Below are positions 1-9,195 of a DNA stretch of 64,000 nt, piece after piece. The DNA comes from Ancylobacter sp. TS-1 (GTDB lineage: Bacteria; Pseudomonadota; Alphaproteobacteria; Rhizobiales; Xanthobacteraceae). Made by a program: the position numbers and the translations under genes. The notes beneath the pieces are model-generated. The model was not told the origin of the DNA. It did not search any database and saw nothing but the letters and a program-made list of their open reading frames with translations. The DNA lies in the NCBI RefSeq assembly GCF_009223885.1, contig NZ_CP045144.1, positions 3,336,001-3,400,000 on the forward strand, read 5' to 3'. The stretch's first letter is position 1. Every line of letters begins with the position of its first letter.

Positions 1-1
1 C

Positions 2-934
2 CGCCTGCTCGACGCCGAACTCGGCTTCGAGGCGGCCTTCTTCGTGCTGCTGCTGGCGCCGGAATTCTACGCGCCGCTGCGCCAGCTCGGCGCCGACTAC
101 CACGCGCGGATGGAGGCGCTCGCCGCCGCCGAGCGGATCATGGCCCTGCTCGCCGAGGAGGTTCCCCCGGCCGGGACGGCAAGGCCGGTCTTCGCGCCGG
201 GCATCGTCCTCGCCTGCGAGGAGGTGGATTTCGCCTGGGAGCCGGACCGCCCCGCGCTGCGCGCGGTGTCGCTGCGGCTGGAGCCGGGCGAGATTACCGC
301 GCTGGTCGGCGCCAGCGGCGCCGGCAAGAGCACGCTGCTGTCCGTGCTGCTCGGCTTCGTGCCGCCGCAAGCCGGCCGCGTGACGGTGGACGGCCACGAT
401 CTCTCCGGCATCGAACCCGACCACTGGATGCGCCAGCTCGCGCTGGTGCCGCAGCGCCCGCACATGTTTGCCGGCAGCGTGCTGGACAATATCCGGCTCA
501 ATGACGGCGCGGTCGACATCGAGCGGGTGCGCGCGGCCGCGCGCCTTGCCCGCGCCGACGGCTTCATCGAGGCGCTGCCGCAGGGCTACGACACCCCGCT
601 GGGCGAACATGGGCACACGCTGTCCGGCGGGCAGGTGCAGCGGCTCGCTCTGGCGCGGGCCTTCCTCAAGGAGGAGGCCCGCATCCTGCTGATGGACGAG
701 GGCACGGCCGGCCTCGACCGGGAGACCGAAGCCGTGATCGCCGGGGCGATCGGGCAGCTCTCGCAGGGGCGTACCACGCTGGTCATCGCCCATCGGCTTG
801 CCACCGTGCGCCGCGCCGACCGCATCGTCGTCATGGAGGGCGGGCGCATCGTCGAGCAGGGCCCGCGCGCCGCCTTCGAGGCGGACGGGCACCGCTTCGC
901 CGCGCTGCTGCGCGCGGCGGGGGTGCGGTCATGA
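2..934 (+). CDS. cydD: Thiol reductant ABC exporter subunit CydD (3' part)
   Basis: This is the C-terminal part of an ABC exporter; the gene starts upstream of the window and the frame is already open at base 2. What remains is the end of the membrane domain and the full nucleotide-binding domain, with Walker A GASGAGKS, a Q-loop at VPQRPHMF, the signature LSGGQVQR, Walker B ILLMDE and a switch His in VIAHR. The stop overlaps the start of the next ABC gene (ATGA), as in cydDC operons. CydDC exports cysteine and glutathione to the periplasm and is needed for cytochrome bd assembly. The name rests on the pairing with CydC. Confidence 0.9.
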   Translation, partial: RLLDAELGFEAAFFVLLLAPEFYAPLRQLGADYHARMEALAAAERIMALLAEEVPPAGTARPVFAPGIVLACEEVDFAWEPDRPALRAVSLRLEPGEITALVGASGAGKSTLLSVLLGFVPPQAGRVTVDGHDLSGIEPDHWMRQLALVPQRPHMFAGSVLDNIRLNDGAVDIERVRAAARLARADGFIEALPQGYDTPLGEHGHTLSGGQVQRLALARAFLKEEARILLMDEGTAGLDRETEAVIAGAIGQLSQGRTTLVIAHRLATVRRADRIVVMEGGRIVEQGPRAAFEADGHRFAALLRAAGVRS

Positions 935-2601
935 GCGGCGATCTGCGGGTGCTGCGTCGGCTTCTCGGCCTCGCCCGGCCCTATCGGTGCTGGACGCTCG
1001 CCGCCGGCGCGACCGCCTGCGTGACCGTGCTGGCGAGCATCGGGCTGATGACGGTGGCCGGCTGGTTCATCGCCTCGATGGCGCTCGCCGGCGTGACCAC
1101 CGGCATGATGAACTACTTCCTGCCGGCGGCGGCGATCCGCCTGTTCGCGATCCTGCGCACCGGCGGACGCTATGTCGAGCGGCTGGTGAGCCATGAGGCG
1201 ACCTTCCGCATTCTCGCCGGACTGCGGCTGTGGCTGTTCCGGAGGCTCGAGCCGCTGGCCCCGGGCCAGCTCGAGGATCGCCGCGGGGCCGATCTCGCCT
1301 CCGGCCTTCAGACCGACGTCGAGACGCTCCAGCATGCCTATCTGCGCCTCGGCGCCCCGCTGGCGGTGGCGCTCGTCTGCGGCGCCGCCGTCGTGGCGCT
1401 GCTGGCGCTGCTGCATCCGCCGACCGCGCTCGCCGTGGCACTGCTGCTGCTCTGCGCCGGCCTCGTCGTGCCGCTTCTCGCCCGCCGCGCGGCGCGGGCG
1501 CCGGGGGAGGCGACGGTGCGGCTGCGGGCGGAACTGCGGGTGGCGGTCGTCGACGCGCTGCAGGGGGCGACAGACCTGCGCGCCGGCGGCGCCGTCGGGC
1601 GCCAGCTTGCGACCATCGACGCGCTCGGCGGGGAAATGGTCGAGGCGCAGCGCGACGCGGCGACCTTTGGGGCGCTGGCCGACGCCGCGGTCGCCTTCTG
1701 CGCCGGCCTCGCCCTGTGCGCGGCCGTCCTTCTCTCGGCCGCCAGCGTCGCCGCCGGCCAGCTCGCTCCCGCCATGGTGCCGGCACTGGCGCTGGCGGCG
1801 CTGGCAAGCTTCGAGATCGTGGCGCCGCTGCCCGGGGCGATGCAGCGCTGGGGCGAGGTGATGGCGGCGGCGCGCCGCATCTTCACGCTCGCCGATACGG
1901 AGCCGGCCATCGTCGCCGGCCCCGATCCCTCGCCCGAGCCACGGGATGCCGGCCTCGTCCTGTCCGGCGTCCGGCTGCGCTATGCCGAGGGGGCACCGCC
2001 CGCGCTCGACGGGCTCGACCTCGCCGTGCCGGATGGCGGGCGCCTCGCCCTCCTCGGCCCCAGCGGCGCCGGCAAGAGCTCCATCGCCCGCCTGCTGCTG
2101 CGCTTTCGCGACTATGAGGGCGAGATACGGTTCGGCGGGAACGTCCTGCGCCGCTACCGGCCCGAGGATCTGCGCCGCCTCGTCGGCGTCGCCGCGCAGG
2201 ATACCCAGCTCTTCAACGGCTCGATCCGCGACAACCTGCTGATGGCGGCGCCGCAGGCCGACGACGCGGCGATGCACGGCGCGCTCGCCACGGCGCAGCT
2301 CGACGCCTTCGTGCGCGACCTGCCCGGCGGTCTCGACAGCTGGATCGGCGAGGGCGGCGCGCGGCTCTCGGCCGGCCAGGCGCGCCGGCTCGTGCTGGCC
2401 CGCACCCTGCTGCGCGCTCCCGCCCTGCTGATTCTCGACGAGCCGACCGAGAACCTCGATCCCGCCACCGCCCGCGCGGTCATGGAGGCGGTTCTCGCCG
2501 CCACCGCCGGCCGCACCGTGATCCTCATCACCCACGACCCGGCGATGGCGGCGCTGATGGAGACGGTGGTGCGCATCGAGGCCGGCCGCGTCGTCGGGTG
2601 A
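931..2601 (+). CDS. cydC: Thiol reductant ABC exporter subunit CydC
   Basis: A 556-residue half-transporter with an N-terminal membrane domain of about six helices (roughly residues 15-300) and a C-terminal ATPase domain. Walker A is GPSGAGKSS, the signature is degenerate (LSAGQARRL) and Walker B is LLILDEPTENLD. It forms the heterodimer with CydD and moves cysteine or glutathione outward to keep the periplasm reduced for cytochrome bd. It starts inside the cydD stop, so translation is probably coupled. No cydAB genes follow it here; they may lie outside the window. Confidence 0.92.
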   Translation: MSGDLRVLRRLLGLARPYRCWTLAAGATACVTVLASIGLMTVAGWFIASMALAGVTTGMMNYFLPAAAIRLFAILRTGGRYVERLVSHEATFRILAGLRLWLFRRLEPLAPGQLEDRRGADLASGLQTDVETLQHAYLRLGAPLAVALVCGAAVVALLALLHPPTALAVALLLLCAGLVVPLLARRAARAPGEATVRLRAELRVAVVDALQGATDLRAGGAVGRQLATIDALGGEMVEAQRDAATFGALADAAVAFCAGLALCAAVLLSAASVAAGQLAPAMVPALALAALASFEIVAPLPGAMQRWGEVMAAARRIFTLADTEPAIVAGPDPSPEPRDAGLVLSGVRLRYAEGAPPALDGLDLAVPDGGRLALLGPSGAGKSSIARLLLRFRDYEGEIRFGGNVLRRYRPEDLRRLVGVAAQDTQLFNGSIRDNLLMAAPQADDAAMHGALATAQLDAFVRDLPGGLDSWIGEGGARLSAGQARRLVLARTLLRAPALLILDEPTENLDPATARAVMEAVLAATAGRTVILITHDPAMAALMETVVRIEAGRVVG

Positions 2602-2712
2602 GCGTAGCGTCGGAACGATTTCACGAAGCCGCGTAAGGGCCTATAGGGGAGCGTCGGGTCCCCCGCGCCTCCGCCCGGCGCGCCTCTGCCTCCCTCTGCG
2701 CAGGAACTCTCC

Positions 2713-3789
2713 ATGTCTGAGTCTCGTGTCTCCGAGATTGCCGCGCCCGCCACGCCCGATACGGCCACCCCGCCCGGCATGGTGCGCCTGTCGCTCGCCG
2801 AGGTGCACGCGCTCACCCGCGACACGCTGGTCGGTGCCGGCCTCGCCGCGCCGCATGCCGAGGCCATCGCCCGCTCGATCGCCCGCGCCGAGGCCGACGA
2901 GTGCCACTCGCACGGGCTTTACCGGCTGATCGGCTATGTCGCCTCGGTGCGCAGCGGCAAGGCTGCGCGGGAGGCGCTGCCGGTGCTCACGCGCGCCACG
3001 CCCGCCGTGCTGCGCGTCGACGCCCGGCGCGGCTTCGCCCCGCTCGCCATCGAAACCGGCGTACCGGCGCTGATCGAGGCGGCGCGCACCTATGGCATCG
3101 CCGCGCTCGCCATCCATGACTGCTACCATTTCTCGGCGCTGTGGGCCGATATCGAGCCGGCTGTGGACGCCGGGCTGGCGGCCTGGTGTTTCACCGTCGG
3201 CCAGTGCTGCGTGGCTCCGGCCGGCGGCACGAAGCCGCTGCTCGGCACCAACCCGATGGCCTTCGGCTGGCCGGGGCCGCAGGGGAGCCCCTTCATCTTC
3301 GACTTCGCCACCAGCGCCGCCGCGCGCGGCGAGATCGAGCTGAAGCGCCGCGCCGGCGCGAGCATCCCGGAGGGCTGGGCGATGGGGCCGGAGGGCGAGC
3401 CGACCACGGATCCGGCGCGCGCGCTCGCCGGCGCGCTGCTGCCCTTCGGCGGGCACAAGGGCTCGGCGCTCTCCATGATGGTCGAGCTGATCGCCGGGCC
3501 GCTGATCGGCGATCTCACCAGCCGGCAGGCGCTGGCGGCGGAGAATGGCGATGGCGGGCCCCCGCTCGGCGGCGAGCTGTTCATCGCCATCGACCCAGCG
3601 GTGTTCGGCGCCGACAGCCTCGCGGCCCGGCTCGCGGAGGGCGACGCGCTGTTCGCCGCCGCGCGCGAGCAGCCCGGCGTGCGCCTGCCCGCCGAGCGGC
3701 GCTACAAGGCCCGCGCGCGCGGCCGCCATGGCGTGCTGGTGCCGGCGACGCTCTATGCCGAGCTGAAGGCGCTTGGCGCGCCCACCTGA
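2713..3789 (+). CDS. Ldh-family NAD(P)-dependent oxidoreductase
   Basis: A 358-residue protein of the malate/L-lactate/ureidoglycolate dehydrogenase fold, which includes delta1-piperideine-2-carboxylate reductase. The N-terminal helix region LTRDTLVGAGL, the ADECHSHGLYRL segment and the HDCYHFSALW segment with a likely catalytic His are typical. The family reduces or oxidises 2-oxo or cyclic imino acids with a nicotinamide cofactor. It lies just upstream of the 5-oxoprolinase genes on the same strand, about 115 bases away, so it may act on a related cyclic amino acid such as a pyrroline or piperideine carboxylate. That link is inference; the exact substrate cannot be read from sequence. Confidence 0.85.
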   Translation: MSESRVSEIAAPATPDTATPPGMVRLSLAEVHALTRDTLVGAGLAAPHAEAIARSIARAEADECHSHGLYRLIGYVASVRSGKAAREALPVLTRATPAVLRVDARRGFAPLAIETGVPALIEAARTYGIAALAIHDCYHFSALWADIEPAVDAGLAAWCFTVGQCCVAPAGGTKPLLGTNPMAFGWPGPQGSPFIFDFATSAAARGEIELKRRAGASIPEGWAMGPEGEPTTDPARALAGALLPFGGHKGSALSMMVELIAGPLIGDLTSRQALAAENGDGGPPLGGELFIAIDPAVFGADSLAARLAEGDALFAAAREQPGVRLPAERRYKARARGRHGVLVPATLYAELKALGAPT

Positions 3790-3904
3790 GCGGGCCTGAG
3801 CCGGCGAAGCAGTGGCGAGCGCGCGCGTCGCGTGGTCTATGTCGGAGGGCAAGGCGCCCGGCGGGCGGGTGCCGCCTGCCGGGGCGAATGAGGGAGGATC
3901 GCGC

Positions 3905-4660
3905 GTGCCGGACGCTGCCGATGCACCCGAGGCCCCGCGCCTGCTCGATGCCGGTGAGGCAGGGCTCGTCGTCGAATTCGGCGACGCCATCGACGAGGCC
4001 GTGAACCGGCGGGTGATCGCGCTGGCCGACGCACTGGAGGCGCGCGGCCTCGACGGCGTGCGCGAACTGGTGCCGACCTATCGCTCGCTCCTCGTGATGT
4101 TCGATCCTCTGGTGCTGGGCAAGGCGCGGCTGCGCGACGAGATCGCGGCGCTCTGGCCACTGGGCGAGGCTCGCGCGGAAGAGGCCGCCCCGTGCGGCGT
4201 CTGGCGGGTGCCGGTGCTCTATGGCGGCGCGCATGGCGTCGACCTCGACGAGGTGGCGCGCCGGCACGGCCTCAGCACGGACGAGGTGATCGCCCTGCAT
4301 GCCGGCGCCACCTACCGGGTCTATATGATCGGCTTCGCGCCGGGCTTCGCCTATCTCGGCGGGCTGCCGGAGGCGATCCACACCAGCCGACGCAGCGATC
4401 CTCGGTTAAAGACGCCGCCGCGCTCCATTTCCATTGGCGGCCGGCAGGCGGCGGTGGCGCCGCCGCTGGAGATCCCGAGCGGCTGGCACCTGCTCGGCCA
4501 GACCCCGGTGCGCTCCTACGATCCCGCCCGGACGGCGCGCCCGTTCCTGTTCGCTGCCGGCGACGCGCTCCGCTTCGAACCCGTATCGGGGGGCGAGTAC
4601 GAGGCGCTGTGCCGTGCGGCGGAAGCGGGCGAGATCGTCGCCGAACGGGAGGGCGCATGA
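3905..4660 (+). CDS. pxpB: 5-oxoprolinase subunit PxpB (KipI family)
   Basis: A 251-residue KipI-type allophanate hydrolase domain 1 protein. With PxpC and PxpA it forms the ATP-dependent 5-oxoprolinase that opens pyroglutamate to glutamate. The IGFAPGFAYLGGLP block and the QTPVRSYDP block near the end are family hallmarks. I chose the GTG at 3905 because GGGAGG sits nine bases upstream; an in-frame GTG at 3812 would add 31 poorly conserved residues and has no clear ribosome site. The stop overlaps the pxpC start. Confidence 0.92.
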   Translation: MPDAADAPEAPRLLDAGEAGLVVEFGDAIDEAVNRRVIALADALEARGLDGVRELVPTYRSLLVMFDPLVLGKARLRDEIAALWPLGEARAEEAAPCGVWRVPVLYGGAHGVDLDEVARRHGLSTDEVIALHAGATYRVYMIGFAPGFAYLGGLPEAIHTSRRSDPRLKTPPRSISIGGRQAAVAPPLEIPSGWHLLGQTPVRSYDPARTARPFLFAAGDALRFEPVSGGEYEALCRAAEAGEIVAEREGA

Positions 4661-5691
4661 TGGGCGCCCGTCTCCTGATCGAGCGGCCCGGCCTGTTCTC
4701 CACCCTTCAGGATGAAGGCCGCTTCGGCTACCAGCGCTTCGGCATCTCGGCCTCGGGGGCGATGGACCCTCTCGCGCTCGCGCTGGCCAACGCGCTGGTC
4801 GGTAATCCGCGCGGCATGGCGGGGATCGAGCTGACCCTGCTCGGCCTGTCGGCGACCATTGAGGGCGGCCCGGTGCGCCTCGCGCTGGCGGGCGCCGACA
4901 TGGCGCTGGCGATCAATGGCCGGCCGGCCGAGGGGTGGCGGGCGCATGTTCTGGAGCCCGGCGACCGCATCGAGATCGGCACGGCCCGCACCGGCATGCG
5001 CGCCTTCCTCGCCTTGGCCGGCGGCTTCGCGATCGCGCCGACGCTCGGCAGCCTCTCCACCCATTCGCGCTCGGCCATCGGTGGCTTCGAGGGCCGTGCG
5101 CTGCGGGCCGGTGATCTTCTCCCGCTCAACGGCGCGCCGGCGGGACCGCTGCTGGCGCTGGCGCCGGAACACCGTCCGGTTGGAAACGGGCCGATCCGCG
5201 TGGTCATGGGCCCGCAGGATGACCACTTCACCGACGAGGCGATTTCGACGTTCCTGTCGTCGGAGTACCGCGTCTCCGACAAGGCCGACCGTATGGGCGC
5301 GCAGCTCGACGGGCCGGTTCTCGCGCATCGGGACGGCTTCAACATCGTCTCCGACGGCATCGTCAACGGCTCCATACAGGTGCCCGGCCATGGCCGGCCG
5401 GTGGTGCTGCTGGCCGACCGCCAGACGACGGGCGGCTACCCCAAGATTGCCACGGTGATCGGGCCGGACCTGTGGCGGCTCGGGCAGGCGCGGCCGGGCG
5501 AGGCGCTGCGCTTCGCCGCTGTGAGCGCCGACGAGGCCGAGGCGTCGGCGCGCGCGCAGGAGGCATGTCTTCTCGCCATGCTGGCGGCGATGGGCGAGCC
5601 ATCCGGCCCGGCGGAGCTTTCCAGCGAGCGCCTGCTGGCGCACAACCTTGTCGACGGCGTCACCTCGGCGCTCGACCCCGACGACGCGTGA
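4657..5691 (+). CDS. pxpC: 5-oxoprolinase subunit PxpC (biotin-dependent carboxyltransferase family)
   Basis: A 344-residue KipA/allophanate hydrolase domain 2 protein, beginning MMGARLLIERPG with the two ATG codons overlapping the pxpB stop. The FSTLQDEGRFGYQRFGI stretch and the RVVMGPQDDHFTDEA stretch are characteristic. It is the partner of PxpB; together they activate 5-oxoproline with ATP before ring opening with PxpA. The frame is open well upstream inside pxpB but the conserved start of the domain fits 4657. It is tightly coupled in the operon. Confidence 0.92.
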   Translation: MMGARLLIERPGLFSTLQDEGRFGYQRFGISASGAMDPLALALANALVGNPRGMAGIELTLLGLSATIEGGPVRLALAGADMALAINGRPAEGWRAHVLEPGDRIEIGTARTGMRAFLALAGGFAIAPTLGSLSTHSRSAIGGFEGRALRAGDLLPLNGAPAGPLLALAPEHRPVGNGPIRVVMGPQDDHFTDEAISTFLSSEYRVSDKADRMGAQLDGPVLAHRDGFNIVSDGIVNGSIQVPGHGRPVVLLADRQTTGGYPKIATVIGPDLWRLGQARPGEALRFAAVSADEAEASARAQEACLLAMLAAMGEPSGPAELSSERLLAHNLVDGVTSALDPDDA

Positions 5692-5703
5692 ACGGAGCCC
5701 GGC

Positions 5704-6474
5704 ATGAAGCGCATCGACCTCAACAGCGACATGGGCGAGGGATTTGGCGTCTACACGCTCGGCGACGATGCCGGGATGCTGGAGGTCGTCACCTCGGCCA
5801 ACATCGCCTGCGGCTTCCACGCCGGCGACCCTTCGGTGATGGCGGCGACGCTGGCGAAGGCCAAGGCGCGCGGTGTCGGCTGCGGCGCGCATCCCGGCTT
5901 TCTCGACCTGTGGGGGTTCGGACGCCGGCAGATCCTCGGCCAGAGCCCGGCCGAGATCGAGGCGCAGATCGTCTATCAGATCGGCGCGCTGCAGGCGCTC
6001 GCCCACGCGCAGGGCGTGCGGCTGGAGCATGTGAAGGTGCATGGCGCGCTCGCCAACATGGCCAATGACGATATCGAACTGGCCCGCACCGTGGCGCGCG
6101 CCGTGCGCTCGGTCGACCGCGAGCTGATCCTCGTGGTGATGCCGGGCCTGCCGAGCGAGCGGGCGGGCGAGGAGGCGGGGCTGCGGCTGGCGCGCGAGAT
6201 CTTTGCCGACCGCGCCTATGCGGCGAGCGGCAACCTCGCCCCGCGCAACCTGCCCGGTGCGGTGCTGCACGACGCGCAGGCGGCGGCGGCGCGGGTGCTG
6301 GCCATTCTGGAAACCGGCGAGGTGACGGCGCTCGACGGCACCCGCCTCAAGGTGCGGGCCGATACGGTGTGCGTGCATGGCGACACGCCGGAGGCTGTGG
6401 CGATGGCGCACGCGGTGCGCGCGACGCTGGTCGGCGCGGGCTATGCGGTGCTGCCGCTGGAGGAATTCCTCTGA
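5704..6474 (+). CDS. pxpA: 5-oxoprolinase subunit PxpA (LamB/YcsF family)
   Basis: A 256-residue LamB/YcsF protein that completes the PxpABC 5-oxoprolinase. The opening DLNSDMGEGFGVY and the NIACGFHAGDP block carry the conserved Asp, Asn, Glu and His residues of the family, and the length matches. It follows pxpC by 12 bases and ends the operon just before a strong hairpin. All three subunits being present and intact supports real 5-oxoproline recycling or catabolism. Confidence 0.93.
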   Translation: MKRIDLNSDMGEGFGVYTLGDDAGMLEVVTSANIACGFHAGDPSVMAATLAKAKARGVGCGAHPGFLDLWGFGRRQILGQSPAEIEAQIVYQIGALQALAHAQGVRLEHVKVHGALANMANDDIELARTVARAVRSVDRELILVVMPGLPSERAGEEAGLRLAREIFADRAYAASGNLAPRNLPGAVLHDAQAAAARVLAILETGEVTALDGTRLKVRADTVCVHGDTPEAVAMAHAVRATLVGAGYAVLPLEEFL

Positions 6475-6475
6475 A

Positions 6476-6519
6476 GCGTTTTCGAGCGAAGTGGCATCCG
6501 GTTCGCGTGAAGAAAACGC
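6476..6519. repeat. Interspersed palindromic element (GCGTTTTC/GAAAACGC)
   Basis: Eight-base perfect inverted arms, GCGTTTTC at 6476-6483 and GAAAACGC at 6512-6519, flank a 28-base centre. Closely similar elements are, from memory, very common between genes in Hyphomicrobiales genomes. It sits in the gap between two converging operons. No coding role is seen. Confidence 0.6.
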
Positions 6520-6530
6520 GTGAAATAACC

Positions 6531-6565
6531 AGCTAGAGCATTCCGGCGACCGGAATGCTCTAGCT
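6531..6565. terminator. Bidirectional hairpin between converging genes
   Basis: A perfect 16-base inverted repeat, AGCTAGAGCATTCCGG at 6531-6546 and its complement at 6550-6565, with a three-base loop CGA. The pxp operon and the FGGY kinase operon converge here, so it can act for both strands. The TAG stop of the kinase gene lies inside the right arm. There is no long T tract, so it may be a repeat element that has been used as a terminator. Confidence 0.6.
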
Positions 6566-7954
6566 GCGCCAGCCCCGGCTGCGCGCGAGCGCGTCCGCGA
6601 AGCGTTGGCGCTGGGCCGGCGTCACCGAGCCGTCCGGCGTGAAGCGCCTCGCCTGCGCGCGGGCCGCATCGACATCGGCGCCGCACAGCTCGGCGAGGCC
6701 CAGCGCGGTCATCTCGTGCAGCGCCGGCACCCGCACGGTGCGGCCGCTGGCGGCGGCGAGGAAGCCGGCGAAGCCCGCGCTCTGCGACAGTCCGCCGTCG
6801 ATGGCGATCTCGCCGATGGCGCCGACCTGCGCCGCCGCCGACTCGATCAGCCCGACCGTGAGCAGGGCGATGCCTTCCAGCGCCGCACGCACCATGTCGC
6901 GCCGGTTCGTCGCGGCGTCCATGCCGATGAAGAGCGGCGCCGCCGTGCGGTCCCAATGAGGCGCGGCGAGGCCGGACAGGGCCGGCACGAAGACGAGGCC
7001 GCGCGCGAGGGCGGAGGGGCCTTCGAAGCCGTCCAGCTCGGCCGTCTCGGAGAACAGGCCGAGGCGGCGCAGCCATTCGAGCGCGGAGCCGGCGTCGTAG
7101 ACCCCGCCTTCGAGCGCGAAGACCGGCGCCTCGCCGGCGCGCTGCCAGCCCACGGTCGGCAGCAGGCCGGCGCCGGCGGGGCGCCCCTGGCCGGTCACCG
7201 CCAGCAGGAAGGCGCCGGTGCCGAAGGTGATCTTGACGTCGCCCGGCCGGCGGCAGCCATGGCCGTAAAGCGCCGCCTGCTGGTCGACGATGGACGCCTT
7301 GACCGGCACGCCGCCAATGGCGCCGAAGCCGGCATCGACCGGAGCGACGGGCGGCAGGCAGGCGAGCGGCACGCCGTGCAGCGCACACAGTTCCTCGCTC
7401 CAGCCGCCGGTCGAAAGGTCCAGCAGGCCGGTGCGCGAGGCGGTGGCGAGGTCGGTGGCGAAGGTGCCGGCGAGACGGTCGAGGAAGAAGGCGTCGGTGG
7501 TGCCGAGCCGCAGCCGCCCGGCCGCCTGCGCGCTCGCCACGGCGGGAATGTTGCGCAGCAGCCAGGCGAGCTTGGAGGCAGAGAAATAGGGATCGAGCGG
7601 CAGGCCGCAGATCGCCGCCGAGCGCGTCGCCGCGTCGGGTCCGAGCGCGGTGAGGGACATGGCCGTGCGCGAATCCTGCCAGACGATGACGGGGGAGAGC
7701 GCCTCGCCGGTCAGCGCGTCCCAGGCGAGGCAGCTCTCGCCCTGATTGGCGAGGCCGATGGCGTCGACCGGCCCGGCCGCCGCCAGCACGGCGCGTATGT
7801 TGGCGAGTAGTTCCTCCGGGTCGTGCTCGACCCGGCCGGGAGCGGGATAGGACTGCGCGTGCGTGCAGCTGGCGGCCACACGCGCCTCCCCGCCGCTCTC
7901 CACCACGAGGCAGCGTGTCGAGGTGGTGCCCTGGTCGATGGCGGCGACGCGCAT
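6560..7954 (-). CDS. FGGY-family carbohydrate kinase, glycerol-kinase-like
   Basis: A 464-residue ASKHA sugar kinase. The N-terminal phosphate loop is DQGTTSTR, and glycerol-kinase-like marks follow: VIVWQDSRT, DPYFSASK and DQQAALYG. The residue matching E. coli GlpK Arg83 (NQRET) is Gly here (NQGES), while the counterparts of Glu84, Trp103, Tyr135 and Asp245 remain. This suggests an ATP-dependent kinase for a polyol or triose related to, but not necessarily, glycerol. It is the last gene of an operon with two flavoprotein oxidoreductases and a TRAP transporter, starting within the upstream stop (ATGA). Confidence 0.85.
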   Translation of the reverse strand: MRVAAIDQGTTSTRCLVVESGGEARVAASCTHAQSYPAPGRVEHDPEELLANIRAVLAAAGPVDAIGLANQGESCLAWDALTGEALSPVIVWQDSRTAMSLTALGPDAATRSAAICGLPLDPYFSASKLAWLLRNIPAVASAQAAGRLRLGTTDAFFLDRLAGTFATDLATASRTGLLDLSTGGWSEELCALHGVPLACLPPVAPVDAGFGAIGGVPVKASIVDQQAALYGHGCRRPGDVKITFGTGAFLLAVTGQGRPAGAGLLPTVGWQRAGEAPVFALEGGVYDAGSALEWLRRLGLFSETAELDGFEGPSALARGLVFVPALSGLAAPHWDRTAAPLFIGMDAATNRRDMVRAALEGIALLTVGLIESAAAQVGAIGEIAIDGGLSQSAGFAGFLAAASGRTVRVPALHEMTALGLAELCGADVDAARAQARRFTPDGSVTPAQRQRFADALARSRGWRS

Positions 7955-9195
7955 CACTGCCCCTCCCGGAAGCGGAAGCGCACCGAGCCGGCCCGCGTGG
8001 CACCGGGCGGAATGGGCACAAGGATGCGCCGCTCCGGCCACCATGTGCCTGCCCGCGCCCAGACCTCGCGGCCGTCGATCTCCAGCGACAGGCGCCCGCT
8101 CGCCGCGCGGGCCATGCGGAGCTGGAAGTCCGGGAAGGCCGGCGCGGCATTGGCGCCCGCGCGCAGCAGGCTCGGCACGACGAGCTTGATAGGCGTCTCG
8201 AAATCGACCGGGGTCGGGGCGTTGGCCTCGCTGCCGCGCGCCAGATCCTCGGCGAGCGCCCGCCCGACCGCGCGCCCCTCGCGAAATGCCCAGCCGCCGG
8301 TCTCGACCGCGCGCAGCAGATTGCCGCCAGCGAAGACGAGGGGGTCCTGGCTGCGCCCGTCCTGGTCGATGGCGGGTCCGGCGCTGCCGGGATCGACGCC
8401 CAGCGTCGACTGGCGGAACAGGGCGGATTCCGGGGTGAAGCGGCCGGTGAGCAGCACGCCGTCGCAGGCAAGCGTGCGCGGGCTGCCGTCGGCCAGCCGG
8501 ATCGTGACCTCTTCCACGCGGGCCGCGCCGCGAATGTCGGTGATGTCGGCGCCCACGTGGAAGGGCACGCCCATGAGGCGCGGGAACCAGGCGAAGGGCG
8601 CGCGGGCGAGGGCGTGCGGGCCGGGCTCGATCATCGCCACCGGGCGGGCGCCATGGGTGAGGCAGGTGAACAGGGCCGACTGGCTCACCAGTTCCGAGCC
8701 GACGATCAGCGGCCGGCGGAACGGCATCAGCCCGTGAAAGGCGACATAGGATTGCAGCGTGCCGGTCGTCACGATGCCGAGCGGCCGGTCGCCCGGGATC
8801 AGCCGGGCCGAGCGCGGCGTCTCGCGGGCGCCGGTGGCGATCAGGATGCGCCGGGCGGACAGTGTGCCGACCCCGGCCGGGGAGGCGACCTCCAGCCTGC
8901 CGCCGGACTCCAGCCGCACCACGGAATAGCCTGTGCGCAGCTCGACGCCGGCGCGCGTCGCTTCCGCCGCCAGCCGGCGGCCATAGGCGGCGCCGAGATA
9001 GACCCGGCTGAACTCGCGCATGCCGAAGGGTGAGTGGGCGCAATGGCGGGTCGCTCCGCCGAGTTCCGGCTCGCGGTCGAGCAGCAGCACGCGGGCGATG
9101 CCGCGCCGGCGCAGCTCCATCGCCGCCGCCACCCCGGCCGGGCCCCCGCCCACGACGATAACATCGGCGCTCGTGCTCTCGAAGGGGGCGTTCAT
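7954..9195 (-). CDS. FAD-dependent NAD(P) oxidoreductase (HcnB/opine-oxidase/NoxE-like)
   Basis: A 413-residue pyridine-nucleotide-disulfide-type flavoprotein. The N-terminal Rossmann motif is VIVVGGGPAGVAAAMELRR, a second nucleotide-binding region follows ILIATGARE, and the end carries a short beta-rich tail. Proteins of this type pair with GlpA- or HcnC-like dehydrogenases to pass electrons onward. Here it overlaps the GlpA-like gene at its start and the kinase at its end, so it is probably the second subunit of one dehydrogenase complex. The start at 9195 gives MNAPFESTSADVIVVG, and longer in-frame extensions lie inside the upstream gene. Confidence 0.85.
   Translation of the reverse strand: MNAPFESTSADVIVVGGGPAGVAAAMELRRRGIARVLLLDREPELGGATRHCAHSPFGMREFSRVYLGAAYGRRLAAEATRAGVELRTGYSVVRLESGGRLEVASPAGVGTLSARRILIATGARETPRSARLIPGDRPLGIVTTGTLQSYVAFHGLMPFRRPLIVGSELVSQSALFTCLTHGARPVAMIEPGPHALARAPFAWFPRLMGVPFHVGADITDIRGAARVEEVTIRLADGSPRTLACDGVLLTGRFTPESALFRQSTLGVDPGSAGPAIDQDGRSQDPLVFAGGNLLRAVETGGWAFREGRAVGRALAEDLARGSEANAPTPVDFETPIKLVVPSLLRAGANAAPAFPDFQLRMARAASGRLSLEIDGREVWARAGTWWPERRILVPIPPGATRAGSVRFRFREGQ

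Noticed and set aside
586..2535. A minus-strand open frame opposite cydDC
   Set aside because: Low-complexity product and antisense to conserved ABC transporter motifs.
6560..7954. Calling the FGGY kinase glpK
   Set aside because: The residue matching Arg83 of glycerol kinase is Gly, and the operon has a TRAP importer instead of a glycerol facilitator, so glycerol is not assured.
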